A stretch of DNA of 64,000 bases from Formicarius rufipectus (lineage: Eukaryota > Chordata > Aves > Passeriformes > Formicariidae), in assembly GCA_013399695.1 (NCBI GenBank), contig VXAU01002436.1, forward strand, positions 262,684 through 326,683. The letters are read 5' to 3'. The notes beneath the pieces are model-generated. The model was not told the origin of the DNA. It saw nothing but the letters and a program-made list of their open reading frames with translations, and searched no databases. This document shows, piece after piece, positions 54,319 through 64,000 of the stretch. Position 1 is the stretch's first letter. Each line of letters begins with the position of its first letter. Made by a program: the position numbers and the translations under genes.

Positions 54319-56989
54319 CCCCTGGCTCCTGGTCTGGCTGGTGAAGGCAGGACCGGAGTGGCCGGGTGGAGGATTTTCGGGCTGCAAGGGCAGCCAGAGC
54401 CCCAGCCCCAGCTGGGCTGGCCAAGGGTGCCATCTCCTGGGGACAGACCCACACAGCCCGGCCCAGCACCGCACCCGCCTGCGGGATGGGGAGCCCAGCT
54501 GCATCCCGACGCTCCGCATCCACCCGGGATGCTGCCGCCGGCTCTCGGCTGTGGCACTGCAGCCAGGGCAGCTGGAAACGCGGCCACGAGCACGCTGGGG
54601 TGGTTCTTCCCGAGTGGGATGGCTCTGAAATGCCGTGTGGGTGCAGGTCCTGCACAGCACAGCCGGCACGTCCTCACGGACCCAGCGGAGCACAGGCAGA
54701 GTTGGTGGCTCTTGTGCACCAGCGGCCCCCGTGGGTTCGGTCACGCAGCAGCTCTGTGGTTTGCCACGAGGCACCAGTGGCAGTGGCAGGACAGGGGTGA
54801 TGGGCAGGCAGTGCACAGGGGACAGGCACATCCTGCCCCCAGCGTCTCCACGGGGAATTGGGGTGACAGAAATGAGTCCTCGGCAGCCGCTCTCAGAGCC
54901 GTCTGTGCCCAGCACAGCTCTGCAGTTGGCAGTTTCGACCCTAAAAGGCTCCTCTTCCCTTTTCTCCCCCCATGGCCCCTTTCTTCTGGTCCCAAAGGGA
55001 GTTTGTGTGCCAGCAAAGGCAAAGGTGCAGGGACTGCAAAAGGCAGACGGGATATGGAGGAGGCTGGGAGGAAAATATCCTGTCAAAGCTGCTCAAAGGG
55101 AAGGCAAAGCACCCCCCAAAATTTCCAGAGCCAAACATTATCCACCCTCTAACCCACAACCCTCCTTGCAGCAATGCCACTGGGGTAAGAGCCCAGAAGA
55201 AAAATACATTTTATTGTTGGAGCAAACTGGGTTCTGTCACCCCAAAGGGACTGTGGCACCTCTGGAGCTGTGAGCAGATGGGTGCTGAAGGATGCAAAGC
55301 AACGGGGGCGACACAGAGGGGATACTGTGGGATGCAAAGCCATGCAGACAAATGCATAGGGACAGGTTGCACTGGGAGGATGTGTGAGGAGCTGCTGATG
55401 GATGCTCTGGGGAACCAGCAAACACAGCAAAGGAAAGGTTTAACTCATGGAGCCAGGTTTAACTCATGGGCTGGTGGCTGCTGTCTGATCCCCTGATGTC
55501 CCCGAGCATAGGCACAATCCCAGGCAGGGCAGGAGCCACCAACTTGGCTGTGAGATGGCAGCTGACAGGGAGCTGGAGGTGTTTTAGAGGCACACAGCAC
55601 CCTCAGGGGCTGTGGGAGGGGTGGTGCTGCTTGGGGCACGGGGCTGAGCAGGCTCCAGCCCAGCACACCCCAAGGATTTTACAGCCGAAACCACACTGCC
55701 TGATCCCTGCTCAGCGAGGAGGGACAAACCACCCCCAAGTGCTTCTCACTTCCCTCTTCAGGGCTCACCAGGGTGGAAACTGCAAGTCTCTGGCTGCTAT
55801 TTACAGAGGCGAGTTTCTCCTGCAAAACCCCAAGAGCTGGAGGGCTGGGGCCCCCACTCCGGGGCCATTGCTCAGGGGCCTCTCTCTGCCACACTCAACC
55901 AGCTCATGCAATGCCAAAATCACAATTTCCTTCACCATCAGCTTTAGCTCTGCATGGAAATGGGCCACAGGCTCTGCCCTGGCACAGCACGAGTGGCGTG
56001 GCTCTGCCCAGCTGCCTGCAAAGGCACATTTTGCCTGCAAAAGTACATTTTGCCTGCAAGCTCTCACACCACACAACCCCTCTCCCAGTGCCTCTGCCTT
56101 CTGCTCCTTCCCAGGACACTCCACAGTGGGAGACTCAAACCCAGAGCCATCCCATCCCTTTCACCAGATGCACAGCCACACACGTGGCACAGTGCTGGAG
56201 TCACAGAGTCCCTGTGGCCACGGTGCCTCCTCTCTTGGTTCTCACTCCAAGCCCTGTGGTCCATGGGATGGTGCCAATGCCACTTTCCTCCCTCCCACAG
56301 GATCTGGGCTGTGATGGGTCACATCCAGCCACGAGCTGCTGGGCTCCTCTGCTCTCCCTGTGAGCAAGTTCAGCCTCTGATGTCCCTGCAATGGCCACGG
56401 TGGCAAAACATCCTTTGGCCTCCCTGTTGCAGCTCACCATGGCAAGCACCAAGTGGGAGGTTTAGAACTGAACAGAAAAACCCTCGATGCTGCTCCATGG
56501 ACATTTATAGTAACAGGTATTGCTGTTTCCTTCCTCCTTCAGCAGTTTCTGCAGAAAGGTCCCACTGGACTGAGCTGAGTCACGGTTCTGCTGTGCTCCC
56601 AGTGCCTTCACCACACCACAGGCATGGCACAGCCCTGCCCAGCACCTCTGCAGGAAAGAGAGAGAAACCTTTGGAGGCTTCCAGCAGCACAGAAGCAGTT
56701 CTTTTCCTCTGTGAAACCAAGCTGTGCTATTAATGCTTTGTGCCCTGAGCCCAGTCAGGACCTCGGTTGCCCATGCAGGACATGGCATAGCTCTCCTGCC
56801 TCCCACACATGGATGCAACAGAGAAAATCAGTGTTCAAAGCAACTCATTGGGGCCCACAAAGGAGCTTTATGAGTTGTGAGCAGGAGACAAACCATTGTT
56901 GTGGGCTGACCGCCCCGTGGACAGGGAAAGGATGGGTGCCCCAAGCGATGCTTGGTCCTGGCAGCTGCCTCCTCCATGGAGCAAAACAT

Positions 56990-57185
56990 CCTTCTGTGTG
57001 GAAGAAAACACCCCACTGGCACAGGCTGCCCAGGGCACTGAGAGAATCACCATCCCTGGGGGGATTTGAAAGACATGTAGATGTGGCACTTGGGGATGTG
57101 GTTAGTGGTGAACACGGCAGTGCTGGGTCAAGGTTGGACTCGATCTTAGAGATCTCCAAAATTAATAACTCTGGGATTCTGTTGC
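56990..57185 (+). mobile_element. CR1 LINE 3' fragment, different subfamily
   Basis: GGCACAGGCTGCCCAGGGCA, a GATGTGGTTAGTGGTGAACA block and GGTTGGACTCGATCTTAGAG mark a CR1 subfamily distinct from the TTGCTCCAAGC type. Confidence 0.85.
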
Positions 57186-57510
57186 AGCCAGATCATCCAA
57201 GGGCAGGTGCCTCAGAGCCTCCAACCTCCTCGGCAATGTGGCCATCTGTCCCAGGACACCTGTCCCTGCTCGCAGTGACACATCAGCCCGGGCAGCCCAG
57301 GGACCCCAGCGAGCCAATGCAATGTGCTGCCTGCACGGCTGATTTGCATGGCACGGATGGGGGGAAACCCCAGGAAATGCACAGCCCAGGCATTAACCAA
57401 ATAGAGCTCTAAGAATAAACCCCCCCAGCCATGCAGGAGCTCGGGGCTGGAGCTCGTGGTGCCATGGCAGCAGCTGAGGGGGATTAGACACAGCGGGGAG
57501 AGTCAAACGT

Positions 57511-57617
57511 GAGTTACCCCAAGGGGGGGCTGCACGGGGAGATGGGGGTGAGGGGCTTGTCTGAGTTACCCCATGGAGGGGCTGCATGGGGAGATGGGGG
57601 TGAGGGGCTTGTCTGTG
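57511..57617. repeat. 52-bp tandem pair
   Basis: Two copies begin GAGTTACCCC (57511 and 57563) and continue GGGGAGATGGGGGTGAGGGG, with few differences. Confidence 0.9.
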
Positions 57618-57746
57618 CCAGGGTTTGGGGCTTGGTCACATTCCCAGAGTGCCAGCAGGGGGTGGAAGGTCTTGCTGGAGGAGCAGAGCCACCACAAAGG
57701 GTTCCCAACCTGCTGAAAGTGGTCAGTGCTGCGGGGCTGGAGATGG

Positions 57747-58010
57747 AATCACAGAGTGGTTTGGGTTGGATGGATGTCAAAACTAAACTTGTTTCACCTC
57801 CCATGGCAGGGACACCTTCCACCAGCCCAGGTTGCTCCAAGCCCTGTCCAACCTGGCCTTGGGCACTTCCAGGGATGGGGCAGCCACAGCTTCTCTGGGC
57901 ACCTGTGCCAGGGTCTGACCATCCTCACAGGGAAGAATGTCTTTCTAATAACTAATCTAAATCTACCTTCCTTAAGCCTAAAGCCATTTCCCCTTGTCCT
58001 ATGGTGGATT
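57747..58010 (-). mobile_element. CR1 LINE 3' fragment
   Basis: AGAGTGGTTTGGGTTGGATG, CCAGCCCAGGTTGCTCCAAG, GCTTCTCTGGGCACCTGTGC and CCATTTCCCCTTGTCCTATG are in reverse orientation, about 264 bp. Confidence 0.9.
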
Positions 58011-59803
58011 AATGCTCTGGATGTGGAGTCCATGGGGGAATTCAGGGTGCTGGTCTCTAGTGGGTGGAAAGACAGAGGGAGGAAGCACCTGGCTCTGCTG
58101 GAAACCCGTGGCTGCAAAGTCTGGCTGCACCATGCTGGGAGCATCACGAGCATCTTGGGGCCTCCAGGGAGGGAAGGGGGTTCAGCCATCAGGCAGGATT
58201 TGTCCTGGATGGGGTCAAACATCTCCTTGGACCTGCCCTCACAGCAGCTGGGAAGGAGATCCACAGTCTGCATCCCCTCAGCTTCAACACAGCCCCAAAT
58301 CTCTGTTTCCCATTCAATTATCCCTTGGGAAACCCGACTGTGGGTCAAGGATGGCTGAGCTCACTGCCATCCCCTGGGCTCCCAACATCCTCAGGGTTTC
58401 CTATAACCCTCAAGGGCTTCCTGCCATCCCCAGGGGTCTTCTCATTCTTCTCTCTGGGTACAAAGTGCCTGCAGAGAGCACGGGAGGCAAGCACCAGCCT
58501 GAGCCTCACTCTGCCCCGGGGATGTCTCCAGGCAGCTTGACTCTAAGTCATTATTCAATTTTATAGCAATGTTAATTGAACAGCTGGGAAGATAAGGCCA
58601 GCACTCCTGTGCAGAGAGGATTTCTCCCTGGGAATGGGAGGGCTTGACGTGTGCTGCTCCAGGTAGGAGCCACCAGCAGCAGAGGACACCCATCCACAGC
58701 CCCTCTGCCCGGGGGGAAACCAGCAGGACAGACAGATGTGCAAAGTGCCCAAACTCTGCACACTCCCAAATTGGAGAGGGGGAGAGGAGAGACCCTGGCA
58801 GAGCACAAGGACTTTTCTGGATGAAAACCCAGAGCCTGGCTTTGCAAAGGCAGAGGGGCAACCTTGGAGCACGTGGAGGCCAACGCTGCACTGCAGCTTG
58901 GGGGAGTTTTAAACCTTTTGGATGCCTCCAGCACCACCCACCCCTGCAGGAAACAGCTGCCCGAGGAGGGTTTGGTGTCCCACGACCTCTCTGGGTCAGC
59001 AAACAGCACATTTCCACCAGGCAGAGCTCCCTGCAGCTGCTCCACAGCCCCTGCATGTGGCATAAGGCAGCTCAGAATTAATCACCACCCAGCTAACTCC
59101 TCGAAGTGTAAGCTCTGGATGGGATTTCTGGGCTGCTGCTGCTCCTGTGCCTTTGGGATCACACCAGGAGTGCCCCATCCCCATGAGGGGACAATCAGCC
59201 CATCGTGGGGACAGCAGCACATCCACCTCCAGACACCCCAGGTGGCACTGGTTAAACTGGTGCCTAAAGCTTTCCCGAGGAGATGTCCCTCCTTCTGCTG
59301 CTCTGGGCAGTCTTACACATCAGATGGGGTTTCACTGTGATGCCGTAACACCCGAGAGAGGTGTCAGAAATGACACACGAACCACCTCAGAGCCACAGAG
59401 GAATTCAGAAGTTTCCAGAAGTAAAATTCTGTTTCAGAAGACGCTGCCAGTGGTCACTCAGGTCGTGTTTCTGGTATTTTCAGAAAAGCCTGTAAAGCCA
59501 GGAAGAGTCCCCACTGCTCCTTGTCCCACACCCAGGTGCAGGGACCCCCAGACCCTCGGGGTGCAGTGCAGGGCCACCTCTAGGCCAGGGTGTCCCTGGG
59601 GCTGGCACAGGACACGGCCACATAGGGCTGCAGTTTGAAGAACAGATTTCACTGTGTGCTCTTGCCCAAATTTAGGACCAGAGAGGGCTGGGGCACAGCC
59701 AGGCTCCCCTTGTGAGGGTTTCCAGCCCTAGAAGGGGACGAGGTGACTGCACAGCAGCCCAAGAGTGACCACCCCATACCCACCTGTGCCTCTCATTCCA
59801 CAG

Positions 59804-59941
59804 GCATGGATGGGACACGCGTGGGGCGGGATGCCATGGACAACTGCACCGACCAGGAGTACTGGGACACCCTTGTTTCCCAGTGCATGCCCTGCAGCCT
59901 CATGTGTGGCCGGGCCATCAGGAGGTGTGATGCCGTGTGTG
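59804..59941 (+). CDS. TNFRSF13B: TNFRSF13B exon 2, CRD1
   Basis: The acceptor CATTCCACAG precedes GC ATG GAT. The exon encodes DNCTDQEYWDTLVSQCMPC, then SLMCGRAIRRCDAVC, and ends with one base before GTGAGT. It is 138 nt, the same length I remember for human exon 2. Six cysteines and the YWDTL motif define the first cysteine-rich domain. The ATG at 59806 has a good context (GGCATGG) and could serve as start if exon 1 is noncoding. Confidence 0.92.
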
Positions 59942-62900
59942 GTGAGTGCCAGGCGGCCATGGGCACCACGGGGCTGTCCTGGGATGGAGCAAAGCTGGGA
60001 GGGGGCATCAGACCCTGGGATGAACCCCAGGGCAGGCTCTGAGCCAGCTCGGATTAGCAGAGTTTTGAGCCAAAAATGCGCCAAAATGTCACAGAAATGT
60101 GACAGCTTCTCAGCAAGGGGCTGGGGCTGGCAATGGCTCAGCACAGACCAGGATGGAGTTGCTGCTTTCTGAGGTCACACCAACACTCCTGTCCCGCGGT
60201 GGTGTCACCCCCACCCTCTGCAGCCAGGGTCTGCAGACCGTTCAGATTCAGTCCATGTGGATAATGATAAACCCAAGCTGCAGGTCTGCGAGGCTGAACT
60301 GTGGGCCCTGAGCTGGGACAGGCACTGAGGTGTCCTGATAACAGGGACAGGTGCACTTTGCACCCACAGTCTGTGCAGGGCCCCTTCCCTCCCCAGGGAG
60401 CCAGGCTGGGATGGCTCCACCCTGTCCCAGGGCTCAGGGGACACAGCCCTGCTCACGCAGCCACGGGTCACATCTCTCTCTTAAGGACAAGAGGTGCCAT
60501 CCCCGGCATTCCAAGGCAGTGCTCAGGCAGGTTTTGGTGTGCCCCAAAAAGCTGTGCAAGCCCCAGGGCAGCAGCAGCTCCAAGAGCAGCCCCCAGCTGC
60601 AGGCAGGTAGAGTTGGCTGCCACCCTCCCCTCCCTGTGCAGCTGCCAGCAGATGCCTCACCCCGGCACTCTCCATCCATCCAAACACCACCCCAAATCCC
60701 GTGGATCTGCCGCCCTGCCAGCCCTGGAGAGGTTGTCAATGCTGCACCCATCAGAACCATGAGCCTGGGCTTGTCCTCTCACGAATCTGGGCTCCCAGGG
60801 GTGGTGGGAGGGCGTTTTGGTGTGGAAGGATGTGCTGAGGGCACCGTGTTCATCTCCCTTCTCTCCTGCAGAGTCCATGGACTGCAACAAGACCCCTGGA
60901 TTCTACTACGACGAGCTGGTGAAAAGCTGCATCAAGTGCAGCACCGTCTGCGGGCAGCACCCGAAGGAATGTGCCCCGTCCTGTGGCCGTGAGTGGCACG
61001 GGCAGGACCCAGGGCTGGGCTGGAGCAGGGGCTGGGTGATAGGACCGAAGGTGGGGAAGGGGCAGCAAACCCTGCGCTGCTCTTCGTCCTGGGGAGCTGC
61101 ACCTTTGGGTGCTGCATTTTACTGGGACCGGGGCATCTCGTCCTCGTTTTCTCCATCCTACAGCGCTTTTCCCCCGCTGTGTGCCGGGGTTTGACAGGCT
61201 CGGCAGCTCCACCAGCCAGGGCAGGATCGGCAGCTGCACATCCCACCTGGCTGAGCTGCCCTCGGGGAGCGGGGCAGGGGGGACCAGAGGGGACAGGCAG
61301 ATCTCAAATATGTACAAGTCCCACACTGGGGCTGAGTGGGGGAGACGGGGGAAGGGTGTGAACGGGGTGCGGGAAGGGATCACCTCTACCTCACCCTGGG
61401 AGAAGCACACCAGCCAGAAGGGGACGCAGAGCTGCTCTCCAACTCTTCCCCAGCGGAGAACACGAGCGCTAAGGGCACTTTTCCCATAAAGTCAAAAAGT
61501 CAGAGAGGGAAACGCACATCGGGGGGAGGTGGGTGAGCTGAGCAGTGTGTGCCTGCCCCGCAGCCACCCCCGCGGCCGCGCTGGAGCCCAGGGCGTGTGC
61601 GGAGCAGGAGCCGTGGCTCGTGGTGTACCTGCTGCTCGGGCTCTGCCTCTGCGCCCTGCTCTGCTCGCTGCTGCTCGGCTGGACTCACCTGCGCAGGAAG
61701 GGAGATGTGGGCTCCTGCCAGGCCAGCGCCGGGTCCTGCCACCGCAGGGAGGACTCCACCAAAGGTGGGTGCTGGGGGCACTGGGGGGACTGGGAGAGCG
61801 TGGGCAGACTGCGGTGGGCACGCTCAGGCTGCCAGGCGCTGCTGGAGGGGTAGAAAACAGAGGCAGGTCCTAAAAGGGAGAAGGGAGATAAAGCAAAGCC
61901 AGTGATGGGCAGTGCGGTTGAGGCTGAGCCTGGAGGAGCAGCTGGACTGGACCCCGGTGCCCCAGTTCTCCTCTGTAACCCCTTCTCGCTCACTCCCTCA
62001 AGGTCCCAGGCACAGCTTTCTGCTGCCACACCGGGGCTGGGGCTGCACCATCAACCAGCACCTCTCCAGTCTCCACCCAGAGGCCAAGGACCAAAAAACC
62101 AACCCTTCTTCCAAAATAAACCCCCTGTTCCAGGAAGACCCAGTTCTAGCTCTGGAGCCAGAGGGGCTGCACAAGTCTTTGTATTAAGGAGAAGAAGTAG
62201 GGAAAGGGTAACGTGGAGCAATCCAACATGGAAAAGGAGTTTTTCTTCTTCCTCCTCCTCTTCTGACCTACCTTTCCAAACAAATTGTCTAATTCCCTAT
62301 TTCTGTACACACACGTGTGCTTACATTTGTGCACCTCAAAGCCATCATTTCCAAAATCACAGTGAGTCACTCCCAGAAGCGCCACTCAAGCCATTCCTGC
62401 CTGCTTGGCCAAAGGAACATGGGGCACCAAAGAGTCACTTTTAAGATAATCAGCCAGATCCAGAGAGATTTACTTGGTGGTTTTTAATGCCCAGCCACAC
62501 TCATCAGGGTTCCTGTGATGGATCAGCCCCTTTGACACCAAGTGTCCAGCCCAGGGAGCACTGTGGGTGCCATGGGAGCCACCTGGAGCTCTGGCACGTC
62601 ACACTGCACCAGGGCATTTGCTACAAAAGCAGCATTTAATGAAAAGTCAAATTACATATAATGTTATAAACATGACAGTCAGTGCTAAACCCCCATCCTA
62701 CCTGTGCCAGGCGCTTCCCTGTTCCCTCCCCTCGGGTCTCACCCCCGTGGGCAGCAGGACCAGGTGGGAGCAGGCAGGTGATGCAGTACAGCCAGCACAC
62801 AGCGCTGGGAGCTGCGTGTCCTCTCCAGTTCCAGAGCCAGCTCCCCGTGGGGCTCAGAGCAGCACTTCAGAGCTTTTCCTGAGGTAGAAGCTGCTCCTGA

Positions 62901-63205
62901 AGCCCCTGAGCTAACACAGTTTGTTTGCAGACCGGCTGGTGGAAGCGGGCAGTGTCGGGGATGGATTCACTGGCAGCAGAGTCCCAGAGCCAGTGGAAAC
63001 CTGTGGCTTCTGCTTCCCTGGACATGGATCTGCTGTCCAAGAGACCAAGTCATGCCACAGCACCTTGTGCCACACTGGGGAAAGAGCTGCTCCCTCCTAC
63101 ACCGGGATCTGCAGCTCGGGAAGCGCCGGGGCCGTTCCCAGCCCTGATGACGGCCACTTCAAAATCATCTGTTCTCCCTCCCAAGAGAAGACACCTATGG
63201 TGTGA
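59804..63205 (+). CDS. TNFRSF13B: TNFRSF13B (TACI), exons 2-5; first coding exon not located
   Basis: TACI is the B-cell receptor for BAFF and APRIL, a type III membrane protein without signal peptide that signals through TRAFs, and its ligand-binding part is two cysteine-rich domains. Four exons join in frame: 59804-59941, 60872-60988, 61564-61764, 62931-63205, all phase 1 between them. Counting from the Met at 59806 they give 242 residues. CRD1 is at 14-45, CRD2 at 50-83, the stalk at 84-101, the transmembrane segment at about 102-124 and the tail at 125-242. Both CRDs have six cysteines and the D-x-L ligand motif (WDTL, YDEL). The tail carries PEPVETCGFCFPG, nearly the human motif. The first exon begins with two bases of a split codon after CCACAG, so an upstream coding exon is expected; the Met at 59806 may not be the natural start. 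Confidence 0.94.
59942..60871 (+). other. TNFRSF13B intron 2
   Basis: A 930-bp intron with no repeats or extra exons recognised. Confidence 0.85.
60872..60988 (+). CDS. TNFRSF13B: TNFRSF13B exon 3, CRD2
   Basis: Bounded by CTGCAG and GTGAGT, phase 1 at both ends. It encodes ESMDCNKTPGFYYDELVKSC, IKCSTVCGQHPKECAPSC and G. The ICGQHPKQC-like core is the hallmark of TACI CRD2, the main ligand-binding domain. At 117 nt it is far shorter than the human counterpart, which also encodes most of the stalk. Confidence 0.94.
60989..61563 (+). other. TNFRSF13B intron 3
   Basis: A 575-bp intron. The frame from exon 3 stays open until about 61194, so an extended exon 3 using a later donor cannot be excluded, though the read-through sequence does not resemble the human stalk. 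Confidence 0.8.
61564..61764 (+). CDS. TNFRSF13B: TNFRSF13B exon 4, stalk and transmembrane segment
   Basis: After CCGCAG the exon encodes TPAAALEPRACAEQEP, then a 23-residue leucine/cysteine-rich membrane segment starting WLVVYLLLGLCLCALL, then THLRRKGDVGSCQ. It ends DSTK plus one base before GTGGGT. LGLCLCA matches the human membrane segment. A lone extracellular cysteine sits six residues before the membrane. Confidence 0.93.
61765..62930 (+). other. TNFRSF13B intron 4
   Basis: A 1166-bp intron with nothing recognised apart from short TCC-rich tracts near 62.25 kb. Confidence 0.85.
62931..63205 (+). CDS. TNFRSF13B: TNFRSF13B exon 5, cytoplasmic tail and stop
   Basis: After TTTGCAG the exon encodes DRLVEAGSVGDG, RVPEPVETCGFCFPGHG, and ends FKIICSPSQEKTPMV with a TGA stop at 63203-63205. 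EPVETC-FCFP and IxCxPxQE are shared with the mammalian tail. PVET fits a TRAF-binding motif (inference). Confidence 0.93.
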
Positions 63206-64000
63206 CCACAGTGGATGTTCCTGCACAGGATTGGAATAGAGGGATGCTCCCTCTGCCCCCAAAACACAGCTGCTTCCCCCTCCATTGCCAGTGACTGGAA
63301 CAGCTTCTACCTGGACGGGCTGACCCAGCCCACGCCTTGCCAAGGGCTGTAGGACAAAGTCAGGAGGTTGCACAGAGCTGTTTGCTCCCACTCAGGAAGT
63401 CAAATTCTCATTACTTTTGTGCCCTCCCAGTGACAGAAGTCACTTCCCATTTCGCAGCATCCAGCTTCATCCTCCAACTTGCCCTCTGCAGACTCTTCCA
63501 TGAATCCCAGCCATTGGCAGTGACACCTTGTGGGGGATTTTCATCCTGGTTCCACCAACAGTGACATCTCTGCAAAGGATCAGACTGTGGTGTCCACCAG
63601 TCCCCATGGAGAGCTCACCTTTCCCTGCTTGGAATCTCCATGGTGTGCCAGGACAATTCACAGCAAAGCTGTAAATATCTCAAATGCAGACTTAGGTCCA
63701 AGGAGTTACTGGTTGAGGTTACAAGGCTCCAGTGTGGAAAGCTCCACTGCCAGCTTCCAGCACTGCTTTGGAGGGGACAACAGGTCACTGGGCATGGTGA
63801 GGCTTTGTCTCATGACAGGACATGATGCTGCACATGGGGAGATGGGACAGACACCAAAATCAGTGGAATTGGGTTTAAATGTGAAAGCTCATCCAAGACT
63901 GAGAACTTTCCAAAACACTGGACTTATGTACGTTTGCTCTGGGTTACTCCAAATAGCTGGTAAAAGTGAGGAACCACCTGGAGACAGAGCTGCTTCAAGG
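63206..64000 (+). other. TNFRSF13B 3' UTR and/or 3' flank
   Basis: No AATAAA or ATTAAA was seen in these 795 bases, so the polyadenylation site is either beyond the window or uses a variant signal. No repeats were recognised. Confidence 0.7.

Larger units (their letters stand above)
49513..59803. other. Intergenic region between MPRIP and TNFRSF13B (with the unlocated TNFRSF13B exon 1)
   Basis: The region holds four CR1 fragments, a MIR-like remnant, a 52-bp tandem pair and an AT-rich stretch (53085-53345). Open frames up to about 300 codons occur on both strands, but none has recognisable domains, and their predicted proteins are Pro/Ser/Cys-rich in the way GC-rich noncoding DNA gives. TNFRSF13B exon 1 and its promoter should lie at the right of this interval. 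Confidence 0.7.

Noticed and set aside
53354..56314. Several 250-310-codon frames on both strands in the intergenic region
   Set aside because: They overlap CR1 fragments and each other, and are Pro/Ser/Cys-rich without domains. None shows a consistent exon structure.
58636..58664. ATGGGAGGGCTTGACGTGTG followed by CCAG|GTAGGA considered as TNFRSF13B exon 1
   Set aside because: It would end in phase 2, whereas the CRD1 exon needs phase 1, and the encoded peptide does not resemble known TACI N-termini.
1..64000. tRNA, rRNA, snRNA or microRNA genes
   Set aside because: No cloverleaf boxes or familiar small-RNA sequences were recognised by eye; covariance-model searches were not possible.

Overview
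This is eukaryotic nuclear DNA, almost certainly from a bird. It carries many 3'-truncated CR1 LINE fragments, which are typical of birds and reptiles. Introns are short to moderate, there is a GC-rich CpG island with an assembly gap, and the two recognisable genes have clear vertebrate orthologues. I cannot name the species. Almost all long open frames in the window are chance frames in GC-rich intronic DNA.

Left three quarters (59-48251, minus strand): the 5' part of MPRIP, the myosin phosphatase Rho-interacting protein. Ten coding exons are identified to the base, from the initiator ATG in the CpG island at 48251 leftwards to the exon that opens the second PH domain at 59-115. All splice phases agree, giving 515 codons (long form) or 396 codons (short form, using an alternative donor in exon 7). 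The rest of PH2 and the C-terminal coiled coils lie beyond the left edge. The introns hold CR1 pieces, one MIR-like SINE remnant, a 264-bp nearly perfect inverted duplication, minisatellites, a 328-nt pure purine tract, GC-rich patches and a paired MEF2-type site.

Promoter zone (about 45.5-49.5 kb): a CpG island around MPRIP exon 1 with a 534-base N gap just upstream of the start codon. Two CCAAT boxes and GC boxes lie on the far side, followed by a degenerate GGCTC/AGCTC pentamer array whose CpGs fade with distance from the island.

Right part (49.5-64 kb, plus strand): intergenic DNA with CR1 copies and a second MIR-like remnant. Then comes TNFRSF13B (TACI), the BAFF/APRIL receptor of B cells. 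Four exons are found (CRD1, CRD2, transmembrane, cytoplasmic tail with stop at 63203-63205). An upstream first coding exon is expected from the splice phase but was not located. The MPRIP/TNFRSF13B head-to-head order matches the order I remember for human 17p11.2. The genes are unrelated in function: one tethers myosin phosphatase to actin, the other is an immune receptor.

I found no sign of a new enzymatic or defence system. The points most worth checking are the alternative exon 7 of MPRIP, the very short TACI stalk, the inverted duplication, the polypurine array, the paired MEF2 sites and the MIR remnants.
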